The notes: a model not told the origin generated them from the letters alone. Positions 1 through 9,762 are shown, counted from the first letter of the stretch. The stretch is 64,000 nt of DNA from Advenella mimigardefordensis DPN7 (GCF_000521505.1 NZ_CP003915.1:868001-932000), one strand, 5' to 3'. Numbers and translations are program-made.

Positions 1-167
1 GTTTCTCTTAGCGTTTCCGAAACTGGCCTAATGCCGACGGACATTGGTCTCAGCATTTCCGATATAGGCTTGGTCTTTTCTATCGCCGCCCCTATTCTTG
101 CCACCGTAGACAGCTTCTTTAATTGATTGTTTTTAGACAGGCTATCGGGATCTTCTGGAGTGCTCAT
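1..167 (-). CDS. Partial hypothetical protein, cut by the window edge
   Basis: On the minus strand a frame opens with ATG at 167 and runs without a stop to base 1, giving about 55 residues that begin MSTPEDPDSLSKNNQLKK and are rich in Lys, Ser and Pro. It has no hydrophobic segment and no motif I recognise. The 5' side is A+T-rich and has no clear Shine-Dalgarno sequence, so start and coding status are uncertain. It lies downstream of umuC on the same strand, 165 bases past its stop. It could be the start of an accessory-region gene continuing outside the window, or chance. Confidence 0.35.
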   Translation of the reverse strand, partial: MSTPEDPDSLSKNNQLKKLSTVARIGAAIEKTKPISEMLRPMSVGIRPVSETLRE

Positions 168-332
168 CGTTATTTTTAATAATAAAGTGACGGTGTTTCC
201 TTCCCATTTGGGAAAAAAAACTAACAATTTGACATATCTTATTCTATCTGAGATTCAGAGAATCGACTCTGGGGCAATGCTACTGATGGAAACTGGGGTG
301 CGAAATGCAGGTACAACAGTTGTAAGTTGTAA

Positions 333-1604
333 TTAGGCTCTTGCGATTAGTACCTCGCTCCAACTCGTAGTATATCCCTGGCTTATAAGTTCCTGGCGCA
401 TATACCAATGCTCGCGGTCGTGAAAACCTATGCTGCCGGTTTTTACTGACCCCCGGCCATATCGGGCATTGATCCCATCCAGGGCTACCATCAGCTGCGC
501 CCGATTATTATGCTCAGGTTCCACAGGAAAGAGTTCGCCTTGGACCGTATCTGCAGGCGATATGTCCATCAACATAACCCCTGCCTTTTTATATTTGATT
601 CCAGGCCGCCAGATCGTTTCGAGTGCCCTAAGTGCATATTTGGTAAATACCAGGTTGTCGGCGCTCGGGCAGGGCGGGGTGACCAAGCGACTATTGCCGT
701 ATTGCTTACCCTTGTCAAAAGGGCTGGTGCGAATGAATATCTGCATGCTGGCGGCCACTGAGTTTTGCTGGCGCAGTTTGTTGCAAGCAATGGCGACAAA
801 CTCAGACAGGGCGCTTTGCAGTCCAGCCCGGTCAGTCATTGGTAAACCAAAGGAGCGGGACGAGATAATTTGCTTTTTGGGGTCGGGCAACTCCTCCAGA
901 TCAATGCGGGAAATTCCGCGCAGCTCCTGGATTGTCTTGCCCACAACAACCGAAAACTCGGCTCTGGCAGCTTCAGGCCTCATGCGAGCCAGATCAAAGA
1001 CTGTGTAGATACCTAACTCACCAAGCCTGCGGGCGATGCGCCTGCCGATGCCCCAGACTTCCCCGACCTCGATATTTTTCATCATATCGGCCAGTTGGTA
1101 CCGGTCCAGTTGCGTCAAATCACAGACGCCGGACCAGGAGGGCTGCTTTTTGGCGATATGGTTCGCCAACTTTGCTAGGGTCTTGGTCGCGCCGATACCC
1201 ACGCAGGTGGGAATCCCTGTTTCGCGCAAGACAGCAGCGCGGATTTTCTGGCTGTAGGCGGTTAAGTCCTCGGCAATACCGGAAAAATCTGCGAAACTTT
1301 CGTCTATGCTGTAGATCTCTTGGCAGGGCGAAAATCGGCCAATAATACTCATCATTCGGTCGCTCATGTCGCCATACAGTGCGAAATTGGAAGATAGGCC
1401 GATCAAGCCCTTTTCTTCCAAATGCTTGATCTCAAACCAAGGCTGGCCCATTTTGATGCCCAACGCCTTGGCTTCGTCTGTGCGCGAAATGACGCATCCG
1501 TCATTGTTAGACAGTGAGATAAGCGCCTTGCCTTTCAGGGATGGCCTAAACACGCGCTCACAGGAGCAATAGAAGCAATTGCCATCTATGAGGGCATAGG
1601 TCAT
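333..1604 (-). CDS. umuC: DNA polymerase V catalytic subunit (UmuC-like Y-family polymerase)
   Basis: Error-prone translesion polymerase, 423 aa, acting with processed UmuD at damaged DNA. The N-terminus MTYALIDGNCFYCSCERVF is the Y-family catalytic start with the first metal-binding Asp; the second acidic cluster is seen as SIDESFADFSG near residue 100. A helix-hairpin-helix region follows (VWGIGRRIARRLGELGI), then the little-finger domain (SRSFGLPMTD) and the C-terminal UmuC extension. The start at 1604 is chosen because AGGACC lies just upstream and its ATG overlaps the umuD stop as ATGA. A reading extended 15 codons upstream would lie wholly inside umuD. The umuDC pair is a frequent cargo of plasmids and integrated elements, which fits this region. 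Confidence 0.95.
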   Translation of the reverse strand: MTYALIDGNCFYCSCERVFRPSLKGKALISLSNNDGCVISRTDEAKALGIKMGQPWFEIKHLEEKGLIGLSSNFALYGDMSDRMMSIIGRFSPCQEIYSIDESFADFSGIAEDLTAYSQKIRAAVLRETGIPTCVGIGATKTLAKLANHIAKKQPSWSGVCDLTQLDRYQLADMMKNIEVGEVWGIGRRIARRLGELGIYTVFDLARMRPEAARAEFSVVVGKTIQELRGISRIDLEELPDPKKQIISSRSFGLPMTDRAGLQSALSEFVAIACNKLRQQNSVAASMQIFIRTSPFDKGKQYGNSRLVTPPCPSADNLVFTKYALRALETIWRPGIKYKKAGVMLMDISPADTVQGELFPVEPEHNNRAQLMVALDGINARYGRGSVKTGSIGFHDREHWYMRQELISQGYTTSWSEVLIARA

Positions 1605-2029
1605 AGTAGGTCCTTGATAACGTGCGTGACAACGCCCCAGATCATCCATTCTTGGCCGGGAACCGGCACTATGTCAGGGTAGGTAAGGTTAGCTGCTTTG
1701 AGGCGGATCATGCCGTTTTTTTTGTGCAGTCGTTTTACGGTCACATCTCCATCGATCTCGGCAATAACGATACTGTTGTGCTTAGCTGTCAGGGATCGGT
1801 CAACAATCAAATGATCGCCATCGTCAATACCAGCTTCGGCCATTGAGTTGCCCTTGACGCACATGTAGTAAGTGGCGGTAGGGTGTTTGACCAGAATTTC
1901 ACCAATATCAATCCGGTTTACGGCCAGATCTTGGGCGGGGGATGGAAAGCCGGCCGGCGTTTTGCTCGCAATTAGCCCGACACTGGTCGAGGTTTGCACC
2001 AGCGGAATCAGGTCAAGGTAGGTTTTCAT
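1601..2029 (-). CDS. umuD: UmuD-like self-cleaving DNA polymerase V accessory protein
   Basis: 142-aa S24-family peptidase-like protein. RecA filaments trigger its self-cleavage, and the product UmuD' joins UmuC as polymerase V. The cleavage site is visible as A26-G27 in KTPAGFPSPAQD. The catalytic Ser is S62 (VKGNSMAEAG) and the Lys is K99 (DVTVKRL). ATG at 2029 is preferred; an in-frame TTG lies three codons upstream at 2038. No Shine-Dalgarno precedes either start, and the LexA box ends only 10 bases upstream of the ATG. The stop overlaps the umuC start by 4 bases, so the two are translationally coupled. Confidence 0.95.
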   Translation of the reverse strand: MKTYLDLIPLVQTSTSVGLIASKTPAGFPSPAQDLAVNRIDIGEILVKHPTATYYMCVKGNSMAEAGIDDGDHLIVDRSLTAKHNSIVIAEIDGDVTVKRLHKKNGMIRLKAANLTYPDIVPVPGQEWMIWGVVTHVIKDLL

Positions 2030-2038
2030 GGCAGACAA

Positions 2039-2058
2039 TACTGTATATAAAAACAGTA
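2039..2058. promoter_or_regulatory. LexA (SOS) box of umuDC
   Basis: The 20-base sequence is tactgtatataaaaacagta, with CTG at 2041-2043 and CAG at 2054-2056 separated by exactly 10 A/T bases. This matches the established CTG-N10-CAG LexA operator. It lies immediately upstream of umuD. A TATACA -10 candidate on the minus strand falls within the box, with TTGGTG about 16 bases further upstream as -35. LexA binding would therefore block the promoter directly. Confidence 0.92.
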
Positions 2059-2261
2059 TTATCCACCAAAAAGAGTAAGTTTGCTTAATTCTAAGAATTT
2101 GGATGCAAATGTGGATTTGCCTCCGGGGCGAACACTCTTTTCGTGCTTCGTGTTGTTAAATATGTATTATGTAATATTGTGTTAGATTTAGAGTTGGGTG
2201 CTTTTTAGCGAAATATGCGTAAAAGTAATGTCAATAAAAGATCAAAAAAATTGAAAATTCT

Positions 2262-3704
2262 ATGATTGTCACCATTGCATTTGAAGTTAAAAATTACGTT
2301 GAGGTTATGGAGAGTTGGCCAATCAAGATTGGTAACACTACTTTTTTTTTGGACCGAGACGGTGATGTTGTCAAAAAAGTCTGTCTTTCATATGCCAATG
2401 TTGGCATTGAGAATGCACCCACGTTCACGAACTCGCCTGAAATCGGTGCGCGCGCAAAGATAAATATTAGTTGTGGCGAGTATTCAATGCTAGCAATCCA
2501 GCAAATATTAAGCTGGCAAGCTGTAGTCAGTGGAGTACAAGTATTTGATTTGGACTTAGATAATTACGAACTTCGATTTCGGCCTGAGAGCATCGAGGAG
2601 CAGAAAAAGATCCCTATCAAATCATTCCGTCATAGTCGAGACAATGCCCAGGGTTCTACCTGTGATTTCGAACAGATTGGAAGAGCGTTCTGCGTTGGAC
2701 ATATTGAAGATTCACGAATTGAGTCGGTGTCCCATTATCGCGAAGGACGTTTAGCTTATAAAGCAGGCCGTTATATAGATTCTTACAATAATATGTTTCT
2801 GTTTCTAGAAAGCCGATATTGTGATGGGAAGACAAAAACTGGTCAACAGGTCGAATTGCTCTCGTCAAATAAAATTGTGTGTGAAAGCCTAAAAGATACA
2901 ATATCGGATATGCGAAATCTTGATGTTGCAACTTCAAAGCATTTGCACGGTGTATTTGAAAACAAAGGCAACTTACGAGAAAGTATACATACACTTGTTC
3001 TCCTGCGTGGGAAGTTGCGACATCACTCCTTGAAAAGCCCACAACGTTGGGATCCAAACAAACAAAATGAATACGAGATGCCAGCAAGGTTTCTTGGAGC
3101 CGTAGTTGGTTATATTACAAGTACGGAGTCATTGAATGAAATTTATGCGCCTGAGCCCGTAAAACAATTTAGGGACATCTCGGTTAATTCTGGATTTGAG
3201 ACTAAGATTAGAGTACTGACTAACCGCTTGGAATATAAACCGTCATTGGAACTCAGTTTGAGCTACCCCACAATATTCATGTCGAGCCAGGTCAGTCTTA
3301 ATGCTGTACGCCGAGCGATTGATTCTTGTGATAATGGTAGTCAACTAGCAGACACGGTAAAACTCGAAGCCATTCACAGTCAAACCGACCTTGAGGTCTT
3401 TATTGTGGAACTTGGACTTTGGGCCTATACAAAGTCACGCATTCTTAGCGCTGAAACCGCTGTAAATCATATTCGGTGTAGTTTTGAGCATTTTCATGCT
3501 AGTACCGTTGTGAAACATGAGTTTTCGTTCCTCATAGAAGAAAAGCAAATCAACATAGCCTGTGCGTGGCGTCTGCTGATAGATTGCTTCGACTGGATAG
3601 AGAAAAAAGATCCGACAACGCGAATTTTGAGTTTAAAGTTTTTTTTGAATAGCGAACGACGTCCAATTGTAAGCTATAGGGTTGGAGCGCAAATAAAAAA
3701 ATAA
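2262..3704 (+). CDS. HEPN-motif protein of unknown function (first gene of putative defence cluster)
   Basis: 480-aa soluble protein with no signal peptide or membrane segment. The first ~120 residues look beta-rich. Around residues 158-188 the stretch SHYREGRLAYKAGRYIDSYNN precedes helical sequence, and R249-GKLR-H254 fits the R-X4-6-H motif of HEPN ribonucleases. The middle resembles proteins labelled MauJ-like; that name is a tentative recollection. Residues 300-480 are unassigned. No clear Shine-Dalgarno precedes the ATG at 2262; an internal ATG at 2307 is an alternative start. It is A+T-rich, divergent from umuDC, and 96 bases ahead of the large NTPase gene on the same strand. The HEPN call rests on one short motif and local helical context, so it is moderate only. 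Confidence 0.6.
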   Translation: MIVTIAFEVKNYVEVMESWPIKIGNTTFFLDRDGDVVKKVCLSYANVGIENAPTFTNSPEIGARAKINISCGEYSMLAIQQILSWQAVVSGVQVFDLDLDNYELRFRPESIEEQKKIPIKSFRHSRDNAQGSTCDFEQIGRAFCVGHIEDSRIESVSHYREGRLAYKAGRYIDSYNNMFLFLESRYCDGKTKTGQQVELLSSNKIVCESLKDTISDMRNLDVATSKHLHGVFENKGNLRESIHTLVLLRGKLRHHSLKSPQRWDPNKQNEYEMPARFLGAVVGYITSTESLNEIYAPEPVKQFRDISVNSGFETKIRVLTNRLEYKPSLELSLSYPTIFMSSQVSLNAVRRAIDSCDNGSQLADTVKLEAIHSQTDLEVFIVELGLWAYTKSRILSAETAVNHIRCSFEHFHASTVVKHEFSFLIEEKQINIACAWRLLIDCFDWIEKKDPTTRILSLKFFLNSERRPIVSYRVGAQIKK

Positions 3705-3800
3705 TTTAAATAATTGTGTATTCGATTCACATTAGAGCATCAGATCTTGCTTGGATTTGATTTATGAGTTTTCACTCAAGCAATCCGGAGATATTGCAAC

Positions 3801-6800
3801 ATGAAGGACAAGTTTGTTCCGCTTGAAAGGCATTTTTCTTTAATTCGAAAGTCCGAATCCGACCAGGATGACCAAGAAGTGGGGTGGGTCGGGCTGGAGC
3901 CGAATCCTATTACTTGGGAGGACCTAAAGCAAGAATTCCGCTGTGTAATATTGGCCGAAGCTGGGGCTGGGAAAAGCTTCGAAATGGAAGCTCAAGCAAA
4001 TTTGACAAAAAAACGGGGCCAGGTTGCATTTTTCATTCGAATAGAAGACATCGAGGATGACTTCGAAAATGCATTTGAAGTTGGGAGCGCGACGGCATTT
4101 GAGAGTTGGCTTGGCTCGAAAGAAGATGCATGGTTTTTTCTTGACTCCGTTGATGAGGCTCGATTGGAAGCGCCGCACAATTTCGAAAAGGCAATTAAGC
4201 GTTTTGCTAGGCGAATCAAGCCTGCGTATCAACGCGCACACATTTTCATCTCCAGTCGTCCCTATGCGTGGCGAGCACGTTCAGATAGAGAGTTACTGGA
4301 GCGATACATACCATATATAAAGCCAACAGTAGAGGAAGTAGAAAAAGATAGAATTCTCGAAAAAGTCGATGATGGTCAGAAAAATGAATCTCAGAGCGCA
4401 TTGCAAGTCTATTTGCTTGATCCACTTGATGAAAGTGGAATTCGTCTTTTTGCTGAACATAGAGGAACACCAGAGATAGACAAACTGATCGCAGATCTGC
4501 AGCGTGCGAATCTAATAGCTATGGCAGCCCGACCATTTGATCTTGAAGGTATTCTGGCTAAATGGGCACTTGATCAAACACTCGATGGTAAGTATGGGTT
4601 AATACAACACAATATCGATTGTTGGTTGGATGAAATCGATCCGAATCGTGCGCTACGACAGCCAATCAATCGGGAGAAAGCAAGGCGTGGTGCACGTTTG
4701 CTTGCTGCTGCAGTGGTGCTGACTGGAGAGCCAGGTATTTGTGTTCCAGACTCGGTGCAACCAAACAAAGGCATTGACGCGAAAACTGTTTTAGGAGACT
4801 GGGAACCTACAGATGTTCAAGCATTGCTTGAACGAGGTATTTTCAACGATGCTCTTTACGGAATAGTGCGATTTCGACATCGAGAAGTGCGAGATTTGCT
4901 AGCTGCTGAATGGTTTTGTGAGCAACTAAAAACTGGTGGCTCGCGCAACACCATTGAATCTTGGTTTTTGCGTGAGCAGTATGGGCATTTAGTTGTTACG
5001 CCTCGTCTGCGACCAATATTGCCATGGCTGATCTTGCTCGACGGCGAGCTGCAAGAAAAAGTATTGAAAATGTCTCCTGAAATTGCTGTTGAAGGAGGTG
5101 ATGCAGCATATCTTCCTGTTGCTGTAAGGAAATCTATCCTTACAGACATCGTAAATCGTATTGCTAATGGTGATGACGAGCGCTCGGTGCGTGACAATAG
5201 TGCTATCGCACGAATAGCTCAACCGGACCTGAGCAACGACGTCCTTCAACTCCTCTTAAAATATCGAAATTGTGATGACGCAATTTTCTTCTTAGGAAGA
5301 CTGGTTTGGCAAGGTGAAATGAGGGAATGCGTGCCAACCCTGATCGGTATAGCAATCGACCACAAGCGGGGGATCTATGCTCGTGTTGCAGCGATACGTG
5401 CAATCATGACTTGTGGAGAAGATATTGACATAGATAATATGATGGTTGAGCTAAAAAGATCGGTCGATGCATTTCCTCGTCAGGTGCTTGCCGAGGTACT
5501 GAATAATGCGACTCCCCATATGAATTCCGTTAAATTTTTGATCGAAAAAATCGATAAAATGGAGCCATACAAGCGGTTTGAAAGCACAGGGTTGAGCCAT
5601 GCTCTGCACGGCTTCATTGATCGTCTGACGGTTGATGATTCTATAGCTGGACCACAGCCTTTGGAAACGATAGTCAGTGGTTTGAATATATTTCTTTGTC
5701 AGACGCCTCATATCGGACGAGGAGAATCTCATGTTTCAAAGAAATTCCTATGGCTGCTTGGACCCGCAGTCCATGCTGTCGAACGGTTGGTTTCGATGCG
5801 ATCTGAGTTCGCTCTATCTTCGGAAGCACTACGAATCATGTTGATGGTACCAGCTGCTCGATTTTGGCAGGTCGAAGCATTTGACGAATACAAAAGCAAT
5901 CTTTATAAAGCTGTTCCTGATTGGAAGCGTCTGAATGATGCATTGTTTTGGCAAAGCATTGAAGAAGCACGTATAAGTAGGCTAGAAAAGAACAAATTTG
6001 AACGCCTGATCAATGTCTGCTCTGTTCAAATGTTGGGGCATTTCTGGAATTTCGGAATAGATCGGTTTTGGGATGTTTTGGGTTTTGTTGCAAACCGTGG
6101 CTTTTTGGATGATAAATTGGTTGCCCTGTCGCTTGCTCACAGAATTTATATGTTGGCCGAGGAGCCTGATGATTGGCTGCTCGAGCTTAAGCGAACAGTA
6201 GACGGATGCGCGAATCTAAGCGACTTTCTTGAGCAAATTTTGAGTCCAACAACACATCCAAGTATCTTGGAGTTTGAAGAACAGGAGGCGATACGAGAGG
6301 AAATAAGGAGAAATAAGAAGCAGGAGCTCGAGCTTTCCCGAAAAAAATGGGTCAAACGATTGAAAGCAGCTCCGGATATTGTGCGTCACCCGTTAACCAT
6401 GAAAGAAGGAGCAATTAGCAAAGATCAATACTGCTTGTTGCGTGAGATCGACGACTCAACTATTAAAACTAGTCGTAGTGGTACGGCTAATTGGCGAGCC
6501 CTGATACCAGAGTTCGGTGAAGAGGTCGCACTAGCTTATCGAGATGCAGCGGTATCATTCTGGCGGAATTATACTCCCGGACTTGGATCTGACGGAGATA
6601 ATATAAGGTCGGTTCCTTATGCGCTGACCTTTGCAATGTCTGGGCTTGAAATAGAGGCGAACGAGGACGATAGATTTCCAGCAAATTTGATTGAAGCTGA
6701 TATTCGTCATGCGCTTCGATATATTGTTTGGGAGCTAAATGGCTTTCCACGATGGCTTGAGCATTTGCATCGGGCGGCTCCAACACTAGTAATTGAAGCA

Positions 6801-8132
6801 ATTTGTACTGAAATGGAGTGGGAGTTAGCCAATTCTGAGCCAGACCAACCCATGCACTATATATTGCATGATTTGGTTTATTACGCTCCATGGGTGCATC
6901 AGCACCTAATCTTCCCAATATTCACATGGCTGGGAGTGAATGAAATTCGAAATCTGTCTGTTTTATCTCATTGTATCCATATACTGCAAAGTGCAGATGT
7001 CGACGGCAACACTGTTCTGAAATTGGCCAAATCAAAAATTGCGCATCCTGCACCAAAGAATCAGTTAGCAATTTGGTACGCGCTTTGGGTTGATCGTGAG
7101 CCAGAGAGTGGGATTTTCGCTGTTGAAGAATGGCTGTCAAGTCTAAAAAAGGAAGAGGCTTCTCTAGAAGCACAGTTATTTATAACGGAATTGATGGGTA
7201 CGGGGCGGTCTTTCAATAGCAGACCATACAGCGGTAATTTCCGCAACGTAAAAGATCTCAAGGCGTTATACATACTTATGCATAGATTTATTCCAGCAAT
7301 TAGTGACGTCCAACGTGCAGGTACAGGAGTTTACTCTCCCGGACTACGTGACAATGCACAAGATGGTAGAAATGCGCTTTTCAATCTTCTATCTGAAATT
7401 CCCGGAAAAGAGACTTATGTTGCTCTTAAGCAACTCGAGAAGGATCACCCGGACGTTGAATATCGATCTTGGATGAGAAAACGTGCCTACAAACGGGCAG
7501 AGCAGGATGCAGATATTGAGCCATGGTCAATTCAGCAGATACGGGATTATGGTCAGAGTCAGATAAGTACACCATTAACTCATAGACAACTTTTCGAACT
7601 CAGCGTAAGTCGTTTGAATGATCTGAAGTTATGGATCGAGCAGGGTAACGACAGTCCCTATAAAACTTGGCAAAGAGTGGAAGGGGAAACTGAGATGCGC
7701 AATCTTGTGGCCGGGTGGTTGAATGGCCAATCTTTAGGTCGTTATACCTGTGCTCAAGAAAATGAAATGCCGAATAAACAACGGCCCGATATTTGGGTGC
7801 AGAACCCAAACGTGTCTTCACCAGTCCCCATCGAGCTCAAGTTACTAGATAAGAGTTGGACTGGTCCGAGTCTTTGCGAACGATTACGCAATCAACTAGC
7901 AGGTGACTATCTGCGCGAAGAAACGGCGGGTCGCGGAGTCATGCTTTTGATTTGGCAAGGAAAGAGTAAAGCATTGCGCTGGAAGATTGAGAATCGATTT
8001 GTTACGTTATCAGATTTGAAAGATTCTCTTAAGTCTTATTGGGACTCTGTCGCTCATGATTTTTCTGGCGTTGTTGCGATTGAAGTCATCTTGATTGATC
8101 TTACAGTGAGAGATAAGAAGTCAACTGGTTGA
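3801..8132 (+). CDS. NACHT/STAND-like NTPase with C-terminal PD-(D/E)XK-like nuclease domain
   Basis: Very large protein, 1443 aa. A P-loop NTPase sits at the N-terminus: Walker A AEAGAGKS (52-59), Walker B FFLDSVDEA (112-120) and a sensor-like IFISSRP (148-154), the layout of NACHT-type STAND ATPases. The middle, about residues 300-1250, is a long helical solenoid-like stretch with repeated hydrophobic patterns, plausibly HEAT-like, with a charged helix near 830-860. The last 150 residues contain E1298, RPD with D1330, and E1345-L-K1347 followed by Q1365. That is the spacing of a PD-(D/E)XK nuclease core. The start has GGAG 12 bases upstream. My reading is a sensor NTPase whose nuclease is released on infection. 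It differs from classical Avs proteins in carrying the candidate effector at the C-terminus. The family is not identified. Confidence 0.7.
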   Translation: MKDKFVPLERHFSLIRKSESDQDDQEVGWVGLEPNPITWEDLKQEFRCVILAEAGAGKSFEMEAQANLTKKRGQVAFFIRIEDIEDDFENAFEVGSATAFESWLGSKEDAWFFLDSVDEARLEAPHNFEKAIKRFARRIKPAYQRAHIFISSRPYAWRARSDRELLERYIPYIKPTVEEVEKDRILEKVDDGQKNESQSALQVYLLDPLDESGIRLFAEHRGTPEIDKLIADLQRANLIAMAARPFDLEGILAKWALDQTLDGKYGLIQHNIDCWLDEIDPNRALRQPINREKARRGARLLAAAVVLTGEPGICVPDSVQPNKGIDAKTVLGDWEPTDVQALLERGIFNDALYGIVRFRHREVRDLLAAEWFCEQLKTGGSRNTIESWFLREQYGHLVVTPRLRPILPWLILLDGELQEKVLKMSPEIAVEGGDAAYLPVAVRKSILTDIVNRIANGDDERSVRDNSAIARIAQPDLSNDVLQLLLKYRNCDDAIFFLGRLVWQGEMRECVPTLIGIAIDHKRGIYARVAAIRAIMTCGEDIDIDNMMVELKRSVDAFPRQVLAEVLNNATPHMNSVKFLIEKIDKMEPYKRFESTGLSHALHGFIDRLTVDDSIAGPQPLETIVSGLNIFLCQTPHIGRGESHVSKKFLWLLGPAVHAVERLVSMRSEFALSSEALRIMLMVPAARFWQVEAFDEYKSNLYKAVPDWKRLNDALFWQSIEEARISRLEKNKFERLINVCSVQMLGHFWNFGIDRFWDVLGFVANRGFLDDKLVALSLAHRIYMLAEEPDDWLLELKRTVDGCANLSDFLEQILSPTTHPSILEFEEQEAIREEIRRNKKQELELSRKKWVKRLKAAPDIVRHPLTMKEGAISKDQYCLLREIDDSTIKTSRSGTANWRALIPEFGEEVALAYRDAAVSFWRNYTPGLGSDGDNIRSVPYALTFAMSGLEIEANEDDRFPANLIEADIRHALRYIVWELNGFPRWLEHLHRAAPTLVIEAICTEMEWELANSEPDQPMHYILHDLVYYAPWVHQHLIFPIFTWLGVNEIRNLSVLSHCIHILQSADVDGNTVLKLAKSKIAHPAPKNQLAIWYALWVDREPESGIFAVEEWLSSLKKEEASLEAQLFITELMGTGRSFNSRPYSGNFRNVKDLKALYILMHRFIPAISDVQRAGTGVYSPGLRDNAQDGRNALFNLLSEIPGKETYVALKQLEKDHPDVEYRSWMRKRAYKRAEQDADIEPWSIQQIRDYGQSQISTPLTHRQLFELSVSRLNDLKLWIEQGNDSPYKTWQRVEGETEMRNLVAGWLNGQSLGRYTCAQENEMPNKQRPDIWVQNPNVSSPVPIELKLLDKSWTGPSLCERLRNQLAGDYLREETAGRGVMLLIWQGKSKALRWKIENRFVTLSDLKDSLKSYWDSVAHDFSGVVAIEVILIDLTVRDKKSTG

Positions 8133-8316
8133 GCACTCAAAAATGGCAGTTTTATAAACTATTTTGATGGATCAATTCGGAGCTTAACCTCTTCTGAGTT
8201 TTCATTATGAAGTCGCAGCCTATGCTGACTCCTTATAGTTTGTAGCTCATAATCTTTCGTGCCGTACGCTGTCACGGAACCTTAGCAAATTTATTCCTTT
8301 AAGGATATGTTCAAAA

Positions 8317-9642
8317 ATGCCAGCAGACCAGCAATTTCTCAATGCATTGACCGATTTATGGAATATCCCAGCACCTGGGCCAAAAAATATTTTATCTATC
8401 CCGGAGTTCGGCGCGTTAAATGAACTTTGTGCACAAAGATATAGTGATGGAAAAATAACTATAGGAGGGAAATTTGCGCTGGGCCGTGCGTTGAGATCGC
8501 TTGGTCTGCCATGTTGGCAAGCTCCGAATACAAATTGCCAGTCACTTGATCTGCAATCAGTGGCTGACAGTTTAGTTGACGCCTTTTCTCGCAAGACGGT
8601 GATTCGTCGGCATATCTGTCCCCTTGATTTAGCCGTAAATTTTCCCTCTGTTAGTTTTGGAAATGCACGAATCGAGAATTTCACTAAGGAAGGATTGGAG
8701 GGTCTATTCGATAGTAGAAAGTTAGCACTTTGGTTCCCGACGTTGCCGTTTGAGTCGGAAAAACTTGCTCAGTTTAATTGGTTGGTCGTAGAAGAAGAAA
8801 TCACTGTTCACCTTGATAACGGAGTACGTACATTTCCTTTTTTTCCAGATGAAAGTGATATTGATCGTGGTGACATAGAGCCTCACGCGGGTCGTGTGCC
8901 AAAAGCAGTAGAGGATGCTCTTTTTTTTATTTTGCAATTACCTTGGGAACAATGGGAAGCCTCTGCATCCATTGACTGGCGAGGTTTTCGAATGCCATGG
9001 GTATATACGCAGGACGATGACCTTTTTGTCTTTCCATCACCTCCACCCAGACCTGAAAGTCTTTCTTTCGAACCAGCAATCTACGAGGATGAAAACGGTG
9101 AAGAGATAGAGACTGAACGCCCGATCACATTGTGGTTAGCTGCATCGGAGGTTACGGAGATAAAAAGTCTCACACATGAAGCATGGCAAAAATTACGAAA
9201 TGCACGTACAACTGAGCTTTTTGAAACGCCTGTTGTTCATTTTTTAGTACGAGCTTTTTTAGCAAATGGGATCGACGAATTTATGGCGCATTTAATAGTA
9301 ATCGAGGCTGCTTTCGGAATTCATGGAGATCCTAAGTTGGATTTACTAAAGAAAATGCGCATTAAACCATCGCTGCATGTTGCATTTCGATTAAGCGCGG
9401 CACTTGGAGAGAACGTTGTCTGCGACTACGATGACTTGTTTAAACTAAGAAGTCGATTTATCCACGGTCGATCTGGGCTAGAGCCGATTTCTTTGCACAA
9501 GCGTATTTTGGCACGAAGACTTGCTCGACTTGCTTCATGTAAGCTGGTATCCCTGGCACTAACGGATAACCGAAGGCGAGAAAAGATATTAAGGGATTTG
9601 TTGAGTAAGGGAATAAATAACTTTCACAGTGAGTTGAAATGA
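8317..9642 (+). CDS. HEPN-motif protein of unknown function (third gene of putative defence cluster)
   Basis: 441-aa soluble protein. Its C-terminal ~120 residues are helical and contain L377-R378-SRFI-H383-G384, a close match to the R-X4-6-H-(G) motif of HEPN domains, preceded by ALGENVVCDYDDLFKL. This resembles the Apea-type HEPN domain of abortive-infection proteins; that comparison is from memory. Residues 1-290 are unassigned, with an acidic, Pro-rich loop near 235-268. AAGGA lies 12 bases upstream of the ATG. The gene follows the NTPase after 184 bases with no obvious terminator, so co-transcription is likely. Composition is A+T-rich like its two partners. A ribonuclease role is inferred only. 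Confidence 0.6.
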   Translation: MPADQQFLNALTDLWNIPAPGPKNILSIPEFGALNELCAQRYSDGKITIGGKFALGRALRSLGLPCWQAPNTNCQSLDLQSVADSLVDAFSRKTVIRRHICPLDLAVNFPSVSFGNARIENFTKEGLEGLFDSRKLALWFPTLPFESEKLAQFNWLVVEEEITVHLDNGVRTFPFFPDESDIDRGDIEPHAGRVPKAVEDALFFILQLPWEQWEASASIDWRGFRMPWVYTQDDDLFVFPSPPPRPESLSFEPAIYEDENGEEIETERPITLWLAASEVTEIKSLTHEAWQKLRNARTTELFETPVVHFLVRAFLANGIDEFMAHLIVIEAAFGIHGDPKLDLLKKMRIKPSLHVAFRLSAALGENVVCDYDDLFKLRSRFIHGRSGLEPISLHKRILARRLARLASCKLVSLALTDNRRREKILRDLLSKGINNFHSELK

Positions 9643-9762
9643 TTGACTCGCCTTTTAGTACACAAAACTCTAGCCCGCTGCGACTAGCTCTGCATAGTTA
9701 AGATTACTCACATTGAGCGTCTTTCAATGTAGATATCCACTGTAGTCTACTTGGTTTCTGTT

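Noticed and set aside
430..1345. Plus-strand frames opposite umuC
   Set aside because: They are antisense to a gene with complete Y-family motifs; composition and lack of ribosome sites argue against them.
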